NCBI RefSeq assembly: GCF_031755915.1
Contig: NC_083386.1
Span: forward strand, 21,623,001-21,687,000
Length of the DNA stretch: 64,000 nucleotides
Source of the DNA: Ziziphus jujuba
Lineage: Eukaryota; Streptophyta; Magnoliopsida; Rosales; Rhamnaceae
Reading direction: 5' to 3'
Shown: positions 1-13,510 of the stretch, one piece after another
Position numbering within the stretch: position 1 is the first letter of the stretch
How the letters are laid out: every line of letters begins with the position of its first letter
Made by a program: the position numbers and the translations under genes
The notes under the pieces: generated by a model
The model's database searches: none
What the model was told of the DNA's origin: nothing
The model's input: only the letters and a program-made list of their open reading frames with translations

Positions 1-1587
1 TCATTATTTATCACTTGCAATAAAAATTCATTGCGTGTTTCCTTATCAAAATTCAATTTACAATTATTTTTTTTCTAGTATCGCTATTCATCAACAGGGC
101 TGATGAATAACAACTTTGTCGTGTAGCATTTTTGTTGTTTTTTCTCTTGCTTTTGGAACAATTAAGTACCTTTAATTAAGCAGATGATCTTTGATCATAA
201 ATATATTAAAATTTACCTCGTGTGAGTTACCTCTCAAATTATCTGGAAAACATGGCATTGTGAACACTACCTCCTGGAAATTTCGCTGTCTATATTTGAT
301 TTTGCTAATTAGTTCAAATTCGATTTTTAGTTCATTTAATTACAGGTTCTATTAAAAAAATAATAGTAATAATAAAAGGTTCATTTAGAAATTACCTTAT
401 TGAGTCAGCATATCCCAGCAATCTCGTTTTTTTGACCCCAAAAATTCACAATCTCTCCTTCAAGCCCCTTTCTCTGTCCAAGAATTCAACTGAAACATAT
501 ATAAAATCCCATATTGACTGCCTTACAACGACCGTATACAATTTCATGAAAAAGGATTAATCAATTTTAGATTTACTTTTCTCGGAAAGTATAGAAAGAA
601 GACAAAATGTACAAGCATACCAAATAATAAAATATATCACGTCACCTCCGATGTTTTTCATTAAAAATAAAATGCCACCTCCTATAGCATCCCTGTATGT
701 GACTTTTTTATATACAGAAGTTGGTAAAAAAGTTTGTATGCATTAATATTACTCTAATAATATACATGTAGCACAGAGTCAGCACCAAGCCTTAGCTCTG
801 GGTAGGTTTTGTGGTGAGTGAGTGTGCATAATCATACCAGCTTAGATATGTGTGTATCTATATATATGTATAGATTTGATCTCCAAGCAATTGTATTATG
901 GTGGAAAACATGATGACAATATGAGTTTTAAATCATCTATTGCGGTATCACCCATACAACTTGCCATGTCACCACATGTTCCTTATTAGATGGAACAATG
1001 GTTTTCACAAACATTGTTCCCACTATATCATAAAACAAATGAATCCATGCATGTATATGTATAATTTGTCCAAATCACTGAACTAATAGTATCAGGATAA
1101 TTCAAATCCATAAGGATACAAGTGCAAGTTCCAATATGACAGAATCTTAATAAATAAATGTCACCCGCAAAACAAACCATTATCAAGCTGTACGAATGAT
1201 ATTCAGATAAATATTAAGCACGCTAACCATAATTTTTTTAAAAATAAATAAATAAATAAAAAGGAACATCCAGAACATCGACCGCAATAAAAATGGCATC
1301 ATCAGAAAGAAGTTGCAGATGACGTTTCAGACAGTCTGCAATTGTTACAAATCATCAGCTATATTGAACATAAATGAATAAAAATGACTAGAGAGCAAGT
1401 CATCATAATCTAATTATGCCAAAACAAAACTCATTAATAAGTAATGTGCATGACCTGGTAAAAAAACCACAATGCCACATTTTTTTTTTTTTTTATCAGA
1501 TTTCAGTCAAGAAATTGAAAAGGTAGGCTCATTATGTGAGAGGGAGAGAAGAGAAGAAGATGAACCTTGAAAACGCTATCTGTTAGG
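1..1587. other. 3' flank of the CLASSY gene, no recognised gene
   Basis: AT-rich DNA with homopolymer runs, such as a T-rich tract near 1480-1494. It contains no long open frame and nothing I recognise. The part nearest 1587 should hold the 3' UTR of the minus-strand CLASSY gene, but I could not place a polyadenylation site with confidence. Confidence 0.5.
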
Positions 1588-4500
1588 TTAGTCTTTCATT
1601 AATCTGATTACAGTTGAAGCCTTCTCGTTTTCATTATCATCTTTCATTTCTCTGATCACGGTTGAAGCCTTCTCATTTTTCATTATCATATGGAATGATT
1701 TAGTCCTGTCTTCAGCCACCATCTCACGAAGAATATCATCTTCGATTTTATTTGCTTGCCAACTAGAAGGGTCCTCCACGAATGCCTCACTGAATATCAT
1801 GCTTGACACCCATTCTTTCCAAGTTGTCCGACGATACTTATCTTCTTCCAGAGTGCCTGTTGCTAACAGCTGATACACATAAACCACCTTTTGCTGACCG
1901 GGACGGAAAGCTCGAGCAATGGCTTGCTTTGTCTTGGAAGGATTCCATTCTGAGTCCAGCAAGATTACGCGGGAAGCTGCCGTTAGACTAATTCCTTCAG
2001 CACAAGCAGTAATTGAAGCAAGAAGAACTCTTGAAGGTCCACCTGGTTCCTCAAATCTATCCATCACTCTTCCTCTGTCAAATAACTCAAGGTCCCCCGT
2101 AAGGACCAGAACTTCTCTGCCTCTCTTCCAACCAAAGACACTTTCAAACAATTCTACAAATAATTTAACAGGTGCAATGTTATGACAAAAGATCAAGATC
2201 TTCTCTTTCCTAACAACGCGATAAACAAGGTTTAAGACAAATTTCACTTTGGAACCTTTCTTTAAATCAAACTTGTACTTCTCAAATTCCATGAGTTCCT
2301 TGTTACTGAAAAACTTATTAGCACAGACTGCGGTTTTTACCAACCAAGGATGTATTGAACCAAGGGTTATCAAAAGCTCCAGTTCCAAAGGATATCCATG
2401 GTACGTCGACATTATTTCATGCAGTTTCACCAAAATCTCATGCTGTTTGTCAGTTGAATTCATTAACAAGGTGTAAATTTGCAGACCAGGAAGGGTATCG
2501 GAACCTCCACCTTCATAAACATCTATAAACCCGTTTGTAATGTTTTTCAACATGTTTAGACCCTGCATTCTCTCTTCTCCTTCAACTGAGTCAATTTTCT
2601 TTGCAATCTTATCCAAGAAGAACTTTCTTGCTCGAGCTTCTAACAAGTTGCGAGCCTTTTTTGCCACTTTCTTCTTCTTGTATTTTGGGTCTAATGCCTT
2701 CAACACTTCATTGACAAACTTTGGTCTTGCCAAACAAAGGGTGTTAAAATATTCACAGAAGTTGTTTTGGAATAATGTACCTGAAAGCAGTACTCTCAGT
2801 TCAGTCTCAACTTTCATCAAAACCTTCCTCAACCTTGATTTAGTACTTCTGGGGTTATGCCCTTCATCAAGTATCAGGATTCCAGGACTTTCCCTCAAAA
2901 CTCTAGCCATAAATTTTCTATGTACAAATTTTGAGTCTTCTCGCATCAATGTGAGAAAAGAAGAATAGCCCATGACAAGAACACTTGGGTCAGAATGCCA
3001 CTTCTGTATTTTCTCTAAGCAATCCAAAACATGCATGACATCATCACTTGGCTTTGGGTACCCTGGAATGGACACTGATTTCTGCTTGAATACTCTGTAG
3101 GTCCTTCGACCATGAATTAAATAAACTGGTACAGGAATTTTCCACTTGATAAATTCTTTATACCAGGTATAGAGTGTTGTTTTTGGAGCAAGAACCAATG
3201 GTCGTTTTCCAGGGTATAACTTTAGGTAGCTGACCAGGAAGGCAATGATAAGAAAAGTTTTTCCTGCCCCAGGCGAATGAGATATCACACAACCACCTGT
3301 TTTCTTGGATTTTGGGTCAATAGATGACGGTATCAAAGACCCTGCAACATTTCTCCACAGAAATTCAAAACCTTTTTTCTGGTGCAAGTGTAATTGCTTT
3401 CTTAGTTCAGGTATTAATGCCCAAACATTCTCATTTTCCCCTGATAAAGGTTCATCCACAGAATCTTGTTTACGCTTAATATTCATTCCTTCATCTTCAT
3501 TGGCTTTATGCTCTAAATCTTCTTCATTCAACCTTTTATCTTCTGCATTCCAGACTGCATTTTGCATCTGAAGAAATAAACAAGAAATCAGATATCTGTC
3601 AAAGCACTCTATTAGTTCCTAATCCCACAAAAATTAAACAACACAACGACAAAGGAATCAAAGCACAACATCCCTATGACGTTTATGGCCTTAGGTCAAC
3701 CTAATTAACTGGTTAGGTGTCATATGGAAGTTGGGGGATGTCCACCTCTGCATATTTGGCTGAGTTAGCAACACAAGGACATCAAAGACATGTTTGGTTC
3801 ATCTAGAAAGCAGGTAATAAGACCAAGAGAGTGAAAAAAAAATTTAAAAAAAAAAATGCTTGCATTTTGAAGGCTTGAAATGACTTACAAAAGGTGGCGA
3901 AACATCTCTTATTTCTGTGAGGACAAAACCACATATACGGCACAAAATCCCAATTTCTTCATCTATTTTGTACTCATGCTGGCAACCTGCAAATGACATT
4001 GGAACAGTCCCTCTTGACACACCAACGTTTGAAACCTGAAATAATTTTCTCTAATTGAACGAGCCTTCCAAAAGACAGATGGAGCAGAAAATAACAAAGA
4101 AGGTAAACCTGCATATTCTGCTTTCATTTTTAAACAATTTATAGGTATTTAGCTAAAGCTTCCAGACTGTCCCACACAAGCAATCTCAAAACAATGCAAA
4201 TACATATGTGGAGAAAGAGTCCATCACTAAGCTAACGCAACAAATACAATGTTGAGTTATCATCAATCTTAAAAAGCTTAAGAAATAGGAAGGTCCAACC
4301 ATGACCATCAAATTAATGCAAAACAAAGACTAAAACTGAAGCTAATTATAACCGGCTTCCTACAAGCTTAAAGCTTTCAGGAAAATTTGTCTAAGTTGCA
4401 GGTTCTATATTTAAATCCATACCTTTATTCATTATGCAGTCCAGAAAGGAAACTTAACGCCATATGCTAAAACTAAGCCATATATAAATATATAGCAATT

Positions 4501-7500
4501 ACCTCATCATCATCGGTAAGATAAGTTGAGGCCAAAGCTAGTTCCATTTCTTTCCACAACATTTCAGTCTCTGACATTTCTTCCTCTTCCTCAGTTGGTG
4601 CTGCTTCAGTTCCACTTGCTTTAGATTCTTTCCACTGGTCAGTTATATTCTGCTCTTGATTGCTTGTGCAATCCATGTTTTTCAAGAATGAATTTATCAT
4701 TTCCTTGTATGCACCGGCACTTAGGGTTCTCTTTTGATAGGTTCGTTCTTCAGTAGGACTCTTGAAATTGGAAGAATGATACTTTTTCTTTCGACCTCTT
4801 CTTTTGGGTGTTTTTCCTTCCCATATACTATCAAGCTCTATATCTTCAAAGTCAGAAGTATGCTTCCGTCTTACTCTAGACTTGTTGTTATAATAATATT
4901 GGAGAGAAATTTCACTATTCTTTTTTGCATGAATTGGGGTACTCTTGGCATGGAGATGAGAATATTCAAGATTTATTGCTTCACTTTTGTCAGATATAGG
5001 AGTAATTGCAAGTTGAGCACGACGCTTTTTTCGCTTAGTCACACCTGATTTCACATTCACCGACTCAGTGTTGCTTTTGAACTCAAGAAGATTCTCAGAG
5101 GAAACTTCTTTATAAATAACAACTCTTTTTTCATCCTTAGCATGTACTTCCGAACGTCTGGCTCTAACACGAAAGAGGCATGACAGCGGCAATGACATTT
5201 CATCATCTTGTGAAAGATCTATCTTATATGGCCTTGAACGGAAGTTGCCAATATCTATCTCCGATGCATTATCACAGCCCAAAAATCGATCAGGTTGCAA
5301 ATTTCTGCGTTTCGAACGCCTCAAGCCAATATCAGAAAAGGATGATGATCCGGCTTCAAGCTCGTCACAAGCAGGATATGCCAAAATTGAATCAGCTGGA
5401 ACAAACTGAACTACTGTAGCTACCGGAATATTATTCTCTACTCTAAAATTCACTGCTCTTAAAGAACTACACGAGTCATCAACACCTTCCAAAATTTGGT
5501 ACATAATTTTATTTTGCATTGATCTTACATTAAATGCAATATGCTTTATTGATGATGCAACAAGTAACCAAGAAATATCACATAAAAATTTCCCTAAAAG
5601 CAACTTCGTTTTTTGCAGCAAAGAGCAGTCCTCAGAAAAATCCCACCGGTAATACTGATCTTCACAATAGTTTCGATCAAGCTTTTGGAGGATGGAAATC
5701 TGATTAATTCCTACAACCACAATCTCTTTACTAAGTGTTCCTTTCTCTGAACCAAGAGGACCTTGCTTAATATATAAGTTAACAAAAAACTGACATGAGC
5801 ATTCTGATTCATGAGGCTTCCTCTCAATAGAACTTATTCTAGCATCAACCCACGCCTGTAACAAAAATAGTATCTCTTGATTAAACTCAATACATGGCAG
5901 TTACAGCTCTAAAAGTAAATAGAATATATAGCATCAACAATATGTAACTAAACAAGAAAAAGATCTAACAACAACAACGTCGAGAGAATGCTCCTCGTGA
6001 TTCTACTTCCTTTCTATAGAACACAAGATTGAAACAATGCGTTTTAAAGTTCTAGCAAATAGATTTTAGAAAAAGATCACTTCTAGCATCCATCAGAATA
6101 AGACATGTAAGAGGCAATGAGGTCACCGAATTCCAAGTAAAATACCAATGTATAATGTCACTCAAAGGATCTTGCACTACCTTATCTGAACTTTCTTCTT
6201 GTTGGGGGTCTAAAAGAACACATATATCAACACTGGGCCTCAAAAAGCAGGTGCAGTCGGACAGTGTTGCTTGTCTCGACTTAATCCGAATATCTGAAAG
6301 TGGACCTTTCTCCTGAATCACATATTGATTGTCCACAAACTTCACACCCATAGTCCCATTCCTAATACTTACAAGCTCCACACTTTTCCACGAGCCACAG
6401 TAAAGAGCTTCAAAGGCTGTCAGATGAAATATTAGTAGAGCAAACATTATAAATGATTCACAGAGACAAAATCGACATGCTACTCCAAAAGCAATTAGTA
6501 AAACAACCATATATAATACAACTATAAGAAAAGGATTTTTGGCCTTCCACAACTTCAGGAAAATAAATATAATGCAGGTGATAATCTAACAGGTCAGGCA
6601 ACAAAAGTTCCTTCATATGTTTCATTGTAGCACTAACTATTGTCCACTAAAAAATACAATTCCATAGGTTTGTCTTAGAGTAAACATTGGAATAGAAGAC
6701 TAAAACATGTGAAGAATCAATTACATGTAAAAAACAAGACAGGAAGAAAAATTGAGAAATAATTACAGAAACTGCACTGGGAAAACAAGGAAACAGGTGA
6801 CAAATTCTATATTAGAGTTAAATAAATACATTACCAATAGGATGTTATTGCTATTTTCAACTTTTATCCTCAGTCTCTGTTTCAAACAAGTTTTAAACTA
6901 AGTTAAATTGATACTTTGCATATTACATTCTTCTTCCATAACAAAGACTTTTGTTAGTTTTTTAGTTGCTTAACCTTTGATAATTCATCTCTTTTTACCT
7001 CTCCAAAATGCTTTGGTTTGATATGGGTCAAGCTTTTGATAATTTATCTCCTTTTACCAGTCCAAAATGCTTTGGTTTTATATGGGTCAAGCTTGTGTCA
7101 TACCTCAACTCATCTTTTTATTATACAAGGAACAAAAATGTTACAATGTTCTATATTCCAGTATATACAAACTATGGGATTTATAAATCTCAACAATTAA
7201 TCCACATATAGCAGACTTGTCAGCCTATAAACAATTAAGATTTTAACTTAGCGCTTACTGAAATGCATGTTTATTAATAGAGTTCTTCAAATTTCCTTCA
7301 TTCCTCTGTTTAGTTTCTCTATAGGAATACAGTCCACCTAATAGGATGTCATTCTTGATTTGGCCAATTTGGGTAAACGAGATTCCAAAAGATGTTCAAA
7401 ATCTAATTCATGTTGCAAAACACTTTCATAATTTTCTAAAATAACAATAGACATTACAAGGAAAAACAAAAAGAGGGTATTTTGGTAATGGTTTTTCTTG

Positions 7501-8948
7501 ATTTCTATTCCCATTAATTTGTAACCACGTCAAAAGAAATGTTTTGTTCCCCTTCAGACATGTAGATGAATACAGTTCAATATGTTTAAAGGAAGTTTAG
7601 GAACCCCAAAATGGCTTAGCACTTGTCATTGATGTAGACATAACACTGAAAAAACCAACATAGGTATTTTGATAATCACTTATCTTGCTTTGATTCGCAA
7701 TAGTTAACAAACACCTTAATAGGAATATTACATTCCAATTCTGGAGTAGGACACAAATCAAATTGAAAAATCGAAAATATTTATTCTTAACAAATTTAAT
7801 GATGCAAATTTTAAAAATTGAAAATGTTTATTCTAAATAAACTTAATGATGCAAATGTAAAGTCTTATATCACTCATAGACAATGCAGTAGCATGGTACT
7901 AAGGAGAAATGTTTCAAGTAAGATTAACTTGTATCTAATGGTAAAAAGAACAGCTAAGTCAAAAAAGTTTGTGAGTCATCAATCATTAATCAACCACCAA
8001 GCAGAAGTAGGCATGTGGATATTAAACCACCAAGTGCCTCTTATGAGGAGATCCCACAGAACTAACCAAGAGATGTAGGTTATGGCGGGACGTGCTGAAG
8101 CAGAGCATGATGGAGAGAAAAGTATCACATCCTTCACAAAATACACCATAGTATAATACTTTTAAAGAGAGTTCGAGAACCAAAGGAAACTGCTACTTTT
8201 GGGCAAGGTTCTGGGTTATTATAGATAGTTCAATTAATTTATGGCAAAGATAAAGAAGATTTTTCTACACCAAAAATATTTGAAATCTTAAACTTATTTA
8301 AACGAATTAGAATTCAATGCAGAATTATTAAGTTAATTAATTAGCAGTTATTGGTCCCTTTCCCTTCATCAAACACATTGTGATTTTCCAGTTCTTCCAT
8401 CCCTAAAAGGACTGTCATATCCCCGATACTTCTCTGCATATTTCAGCACCATGCCATGATCTTGGAACTGGTTTCCACAAAACTAATTATTTAAGAACGT
8501 TTGTGCATTTGTTCTCATACAGTCATATGCAGAGTAAACCAAGCTATCACAATCTTATTTCAAAATCTATTCCGTTTTAACTACAATTTTGGATCCCATA
8601 ATTAACCAAAAACCTTGAATCTCCTAGTTTGGAATTTCATTTGCAAGGAAAAATTTTGTTCTCACTTTCAATTGTTGTAGAATATTTTCGTTCCATGATG
8701 CAATTCCTTAAATGACATTCCACACATATAAGATTGTACCCATCCTATAAGTATGGCTAATAAAGTGCATATTGTATATAAAGCCACATACTGTACCATG
8801 GAGTAATAGAAATCAATTACAATAATTGTGTGCTGGTGTCGCATCACTCAGAGAAAAAATATTGAAGGCTAGAAGAAAAGGACAAGCAATTCTTACGATA
8901 AGGACTAAATGGATGCTTGGAATCATATAAATGCCTTTTGGACACCAT
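1588..8948 (-). CDS. CLSY1: CLASSY1/2-type SNF2 chromatin remodeller, five coding exons
   Basis: SNF2-family putative helicase of the plant CLASSY group, which in Arabidopsis recruits RNA polymerase IV to make 24-nt siRNAs for RNA-directed DNA methylation in the nucleus. Exons in gene order: 8948-8897, 6416-6181, 5855-4503, 4035-3889 and 3567-1588. All junctions are GT-AG, the frame is open throughout, and the product is 1255 aa, close to the usual family length. The 52-bp first exon starts at ATG 8948, with an in-frame stop just upstream, and encodes MVSKRHLYDSKHPFSPY; exon 2 continues FEALYCGSW, a CLASSY N-terminal signature. Exon 4 has a Cys/His cluster (C-x-H, then CRICGF). The SNF2 core lies in exon 5: motif I SPGAGKT (about residues 694-700), DEGH (830-833), SGT (858-860) and motif VI RAFRPGQ (1148-1154). 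CLSY1 versus CLSY2 cannot be settled here. The C-terminus carries a 16-aa duplication (see findings). Confidence 0.93.
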
Positions 8949-10344
8949 CCTTAATTAGCCGGTAGCTGAAATCTCTCAAATGATCACCCTGAAAATAAGT
9001 AATATATCTGCAACACGTTGCATATTAAGACCATTTCAGGCTTATAAAGATAGCAAGGCATAATTTACCATAAAAGGTTGAGAATAAAATGCAAAGGTAA
9101 AAGTGGTATCTAAAACCCTTGTCACTGTTGCACTTGCAGCAGCAAAAGTGTCTCATACTAATACATAGCAATCATAAACATCTTCCAAGTGCATAAAAAG
9201 TTAGGTCTCTTACTTTAGTTTCTTCTTCTTCTTCTCTTTTCCTTTCTTTTTATCCAACAATGTCTCATGTAATGTAGGCAAATAATTCAACCTCACCAAT
9301 TTAGATCATATTCCACAGGCACACTACAGCAATAAGAAAAAATTCACATTCCCATATAAATATGTTCCAAAACACAGATACCCAAAACATAATCCACCCT
9401 TTTAAAACTGTGACAGACTCACAATATTGTTTCCCAAAAGCATCTGTTCAATCTGTCTCTCAAGATTAAACCTGGTTACTTTTGTCCTGCTATCCGGGAA
9501 GACCTCCAAACAAAACTCTGTTTTTTTATTATATATAAAGAAAAAAAGGTAAACATTATAACATAGAAGGAAAAGAATTTGTAGCTTATTCAATCCATTT
9601 CACTCAAAAAACGCAAAAATGACAAATTATTAGAGAGAAAAAAGGAGAGAAACGTAAAAATATACTGCAGATAAGGTATTCTAATAAAAGCTGCAAAGAA
9701 ATTTTTTTATTCATTCATTTATTTGGGTATAGAAATTTTTGCTTTAAATGGCAAATAATGCATGTTATTAAAAAAAAAAAAAAAATCCCCCAAAAAACAC
9801 AAAAATAAATAAAAATTAAAAGTGACAAATCACACTGGACTGTATGTAAAATTTTCAAATACACTGAAACCAAGCGAAACACTAACTCACAAGTTTTCTT
9901 TTTACCCGATTCCAGTTCTCACTCTCTCTCCGTAACCAAAGCCACAAAGCCAAGCAAGCGATCAAAGAAACAACCAAAATAAAACACAGTTTCAAAGAAA
10001 TGTGACCTGAACAATCTTCGAACCTCAAAGTCGGTAATGGAGAATAGATTCCGGCGAGTTTGGTCGGAATTTCAAACTTTTTTTTTAGCCGGAACAGAGA
10101 ATGAGAGAGAGGGACAAGAGCTATGCAGAGGCTGGAAAGGTAGTAGCCATTAGAGTTAGTGAAAGGAAGAGAGAGAAGGAGGAAAAAAATAAATAAATAA
10201 ATAAAGTAGAGAGAGATTGAAAGCGACAGCGAAAACTGTGATATCTATAAAGCGTCTCAGAAAATCTTTGAATTTCGTGCTCTGCACTGCATGAGACACA
10301 GACTAAAAGGAAAGAAGAGCCTCGTTGGGAAACTCAGGGTGGGA

Positions 10345-10345
<1 letters not shown>
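8949..10345 (-). promoter_or_regulatory. 5' leader and 5'-UTR intron(s) of the CLASSY gene
   Basis: The sequence just upstream of the CLASSY ATG reads back to a good splice acceptor (TTTTCAG/GG, exon edge at 8988). The leader therefore contains at least one intron, and the first untranslated exon probably lies around 10000-10330, a stretch rich in CT/GA with little AT. No TATA box was assigned. This is inference from splice signals and base composition; a transcript alignment would fix the ends. Confidence 0.5.

Positions 10346-10388
<43 letters not shown>
10346..10388. repeat. (CT)n microsatellite in the CLASSY promoter/leader
   Basis: About 43 bp of uninterrupted CT, which is GA on the strand of the gene. 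It sits at the expected promoter or transcription start of the minus-strand CLASSY gene. GA/CT tracts can bind BBR/BPC (GAGA-binding) proteins in plants; whether this one does is unknown. Confidence 0.9.
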
Positions 10389-10392
<4 letters not shown>

Positions 10393-11754
10393 AAAAATAA
10401 TAATAATAATGTAACTTCCCGTAAAAAGTTAGAATTGGGAAGGGTAATTTAGGGAAGTGAGTAAAAAAATTGTGAGTGTGGAGCTGGTTATTGGTTTTTT
10501 TTGTTTTTTTTTTTTTTTTTTGGTAATCGTTGCTTTCGGGTCCACACCTTCACTCAGAAGGATTAAATATGGATGATGATGGTGATGATGATCATGCCAC
10601 GCAGAGCTAGCACGTGTGAATTTCTCAGTTAAAGTCTTCTTAAATTTTGTCAACAACTTTTGTCTTCCGTTGACCAACTCGTGTCTCGAGCCTAAACGGA
10701 TAAAAAAATAAACGTTTTTTGAAAAAAAGTCTATCTTCGGGCCTTTGGCTGTGTAGTCAAGGGGTTAATGCCCGGCCCAAAAGTAAATCACATTTTTTAA
10801 AAAAAATTATTTGCACTAACGCCTCTGAAATATGAAATTAGCAGTAGTATCCCTAAACTTTCAAAATAATGCTCCGTCCTCCCATGGAGTCCCTTAACAA
10901 TTGTATAATTTTTTCTAAAGGGTTTAGTAATAGGTCGTGTTAAATCATATTTGGATTATGTTATATTTTATTTGTTTATAATTAAAATAATTTAAATATT
11001 ATTTGTTAAGTTTTTATATAAAAATAGATAAATTTGAATTTATTTGATAAATTATCATATAATTTATTATCCAACTCGTTAATCCAGTAATGATAAATAT
11101 AAATTTAAAAATTTAAATTTTACTTATTTTTGAAGTAATAAAATAATATTTAAAAAAATTACAAAATTTTTTATTTATTTTTAGATTTTTAAAAAAAAAT
11201 TAAAAAAAAATTAATATATATTTAATAATAAATTAAGTAAAACTTGTGTAATAATCAAAATATCTCTCTTTAATTGGTTTATCGTATTTATCTTGTTTCA
11301 CCCGTTGAAATCCAGTAATTTTTTGGATTTTATTGAATAACAATGATATAAATCGAACACGATATCGTCAATCCAAATTTATAAATTATTATGTGAGTTT
11401 ATATCATATTATTGTATCATGTGAGATTTTATCAAATCTAATATTGAAGTAGATTGACAACTAAAATGGTTTTATTAATATGTCAATATAATATCTTTCT
11501 CAACTCTTTTCATTACTATAATCTCAATAAAAAAAATTTTAAAAATTCCTCATAATCCACTATTTGAGAAGTTAGGAGTACTGTCGTTAATTTCATAACT
11601 CATGGATTAGTTTAGTTTGCAATTCAGGGCATATTTCAGAAGACATTGTTACGAATATTTTATTTTATTTGTTCTTGACAAGTAAATCCCATTCCATATC
11701 AAAAATAGGTAATACCCATTCAATACCTTATATATTTATGCAGTAATGTCATTA

Positions 11755-11798
<44 letters not shown>

Positions 11799-13060
11799 GC
11801 ATTAAAGAACACTCCTCATTTAATGAATAAAAAGAATCCCATTCCCTGATTTATTGTCTGTTGCATTCTCACACCGTCCAAGCGTCATAATTATATATAT
11901 ATTTTTAATTTGCTTACCAACTACAAGACCTATTCAAAGCACAGTTGAAACTTGGAAGTCACAGGTGAATTTTATTTATAAATTATTTTTATTTTTTGAA
12001 CAGTAGAGTATCCTTTTTGGGATTCATTACCTTTCTCTAGCACAAAATTTAATTTTTATAATTTATAGCGAATGGAGTACTAAATTGACTATAAGGTGTA
12101 CGAGAAAATTTTCACCAAAAAGGTGTATGAGAAAATTCCTATATAGTATCTTTTTTTTTTGGTTAAATAATATTTTTTTTTTCCCTTGAAGACTCATGTC
12201 CATATAATATGAAGATGACTAAAGCCATGAACCCTGCCACTTTGGCTGGTGATTCCATTCTTTCAGCAAAAGCACCTTTTGTCTGCAATTTCAGCCGTTG
12301 AACCATGGAATTGGGATGGTGTCGGCACTTTTTTGTACTCGGTCTCGGTGATTAAGTATTTGGTTTTTTTCGAAACATATTACATATTGGATTTTTTAAT
12401 TTATTAGAAATATATTATGATAAAAAAACAATAACTAATATTATTTGTCATGTAAATTGTAATAACTGACATAAGTATATCCAAATAATAATAATAATAA
12501 TAATTGACATAAGTGATATAACAACCAACACAATCAATATTTATTTATAAAATAAAAATCTTATTTGATGAATGATAAATAATATTCATAGTAAAGCATC
12601 GATTTATATTATACAGTATCTCACTGTCCATAAGAATGGACAATATTTGTATAAAATTATACATCATGGCCGCTTGGACCATTCACAGAATATGCCAGGT
12701 GCGTTAGGGCCACTTGGGTTGGGCATTCAACTTCAAGAATAAGTAGTAGGTTCATCACCTTTATTACATTCCAAAGTAATGAATGGGCCCCACCTGGAGC
12801 GATTGAAACTCATTTAGATAATTGCTTACGCGTTTAAGTGGTCACTCTGCTCTGCTGCCCTCCGTGCCAAATAACAACAAGTGGAACAAGTATTTTTATG
12901 TAAAAAGAAGGTACACAATCACGTGGTCTCACTTTTCCATTTAATTTCTACAAATTAAAATTTGGTTCACTTATATTATATACCGTATATCTATAAATAA
13001 TTGTTAGGTGATATCACAGCCTAATTTGCCTGTTTGAGCCATGAAGTGTAATTTAAAAAT
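10389..13060. other. Intergenic, AT-rich, degenerate repeats
   Basis: No gene recognised. The stretch near 10915-11460 has motifs such as 'aataggtcgtgttaaatc' and 'aatcgaacacgatatcg'. These resemble a decayed dispersed repeat with 'acacgac' motifs that also appears near 53.6 and 55.7 kb. A (TA)n tract lies at 11763-11794. Confidence 0.5.
11763..11794. repeat. (TA)n microsatellite
   Basis: 32 bp of alternating A and T in intergenic DNA. Confidence 0.9.
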
Positions 13061-13510
13061 TCCAAATTTCCAAGTAAATCTCCATTATCTACGGTTTCAA
13101 ACCCTCATTAATTGGCAACCAAAAACATGTATCAAAGGCCAAAATCCAAATTTGTTTTCAATTTCAAAGCTTTTGGACTTTGGAGAGTGGTAAAATTGTA
13201 TTTGGTTTTGCATTAGGCCTCTCCACTTTTGCTTAGTCTTTTGAGTGGAGGAATCCACTTGGTTTTTATTTTCTATTGCTGAAAATCCAAATTTCCAAGC
13301 AAATGTCAATTGTCTACGGTTTCAGATCCCATTAATTGTTAACCAAAACCTGTATCAAAGGCCGAAAATTCAAATTTGATTTGAAATCAACTTAGTTTCA
13401 GAGCTTTGGCTTTGGACCGTAGTAAATTTGGATTTGGCTTAGTAATAGGCCGCTCCCATTTTTGTTTGTTTTCGCAGTGGAGTCCACTTGGTTTTTCTTT
13501 TCTATTGCTA
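13061..13510. repeat. 225-bp tandem duplication, two diverged copies
   Basis: Copy 1 is about 13061-13285 and copy 2 about 13286-13510. Both run from 'tccaaatttccaag' through 'ctacggtttca', 'tgtatcaaaggcc' and 'tccacttggtttt' to 'ttctattgct', with scattered substitutions and small indels. Neither copy has coding sense, although copy 1 on the minus strand happens to be open for about 70 codons. Confidence 0.85.

Noticed and set aside
6460..6625. Minus-strand open frame starting MKHMKELLL just upstream of CLASSY exon 2
   Set aside because: Its frame does not join the CLASSY reading frame and it lacks the HPF-x-P motif. The 52-bp exon at 8897-8948 fits both phase and motif.
7818..8078. 86-codon plus-strand frame inside CLASSY intron 1
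   Set aside because: Only a faint resemblance to a copia linker near its end; no domain and no initiation context. Treated as chance.
10429..10677. Histidine/lysine-rich minus-strand frame
   Set aside because: It comes from a (GAT)n-like and T-rich low-complexity stretch; no homology and not in a plausible transcript.
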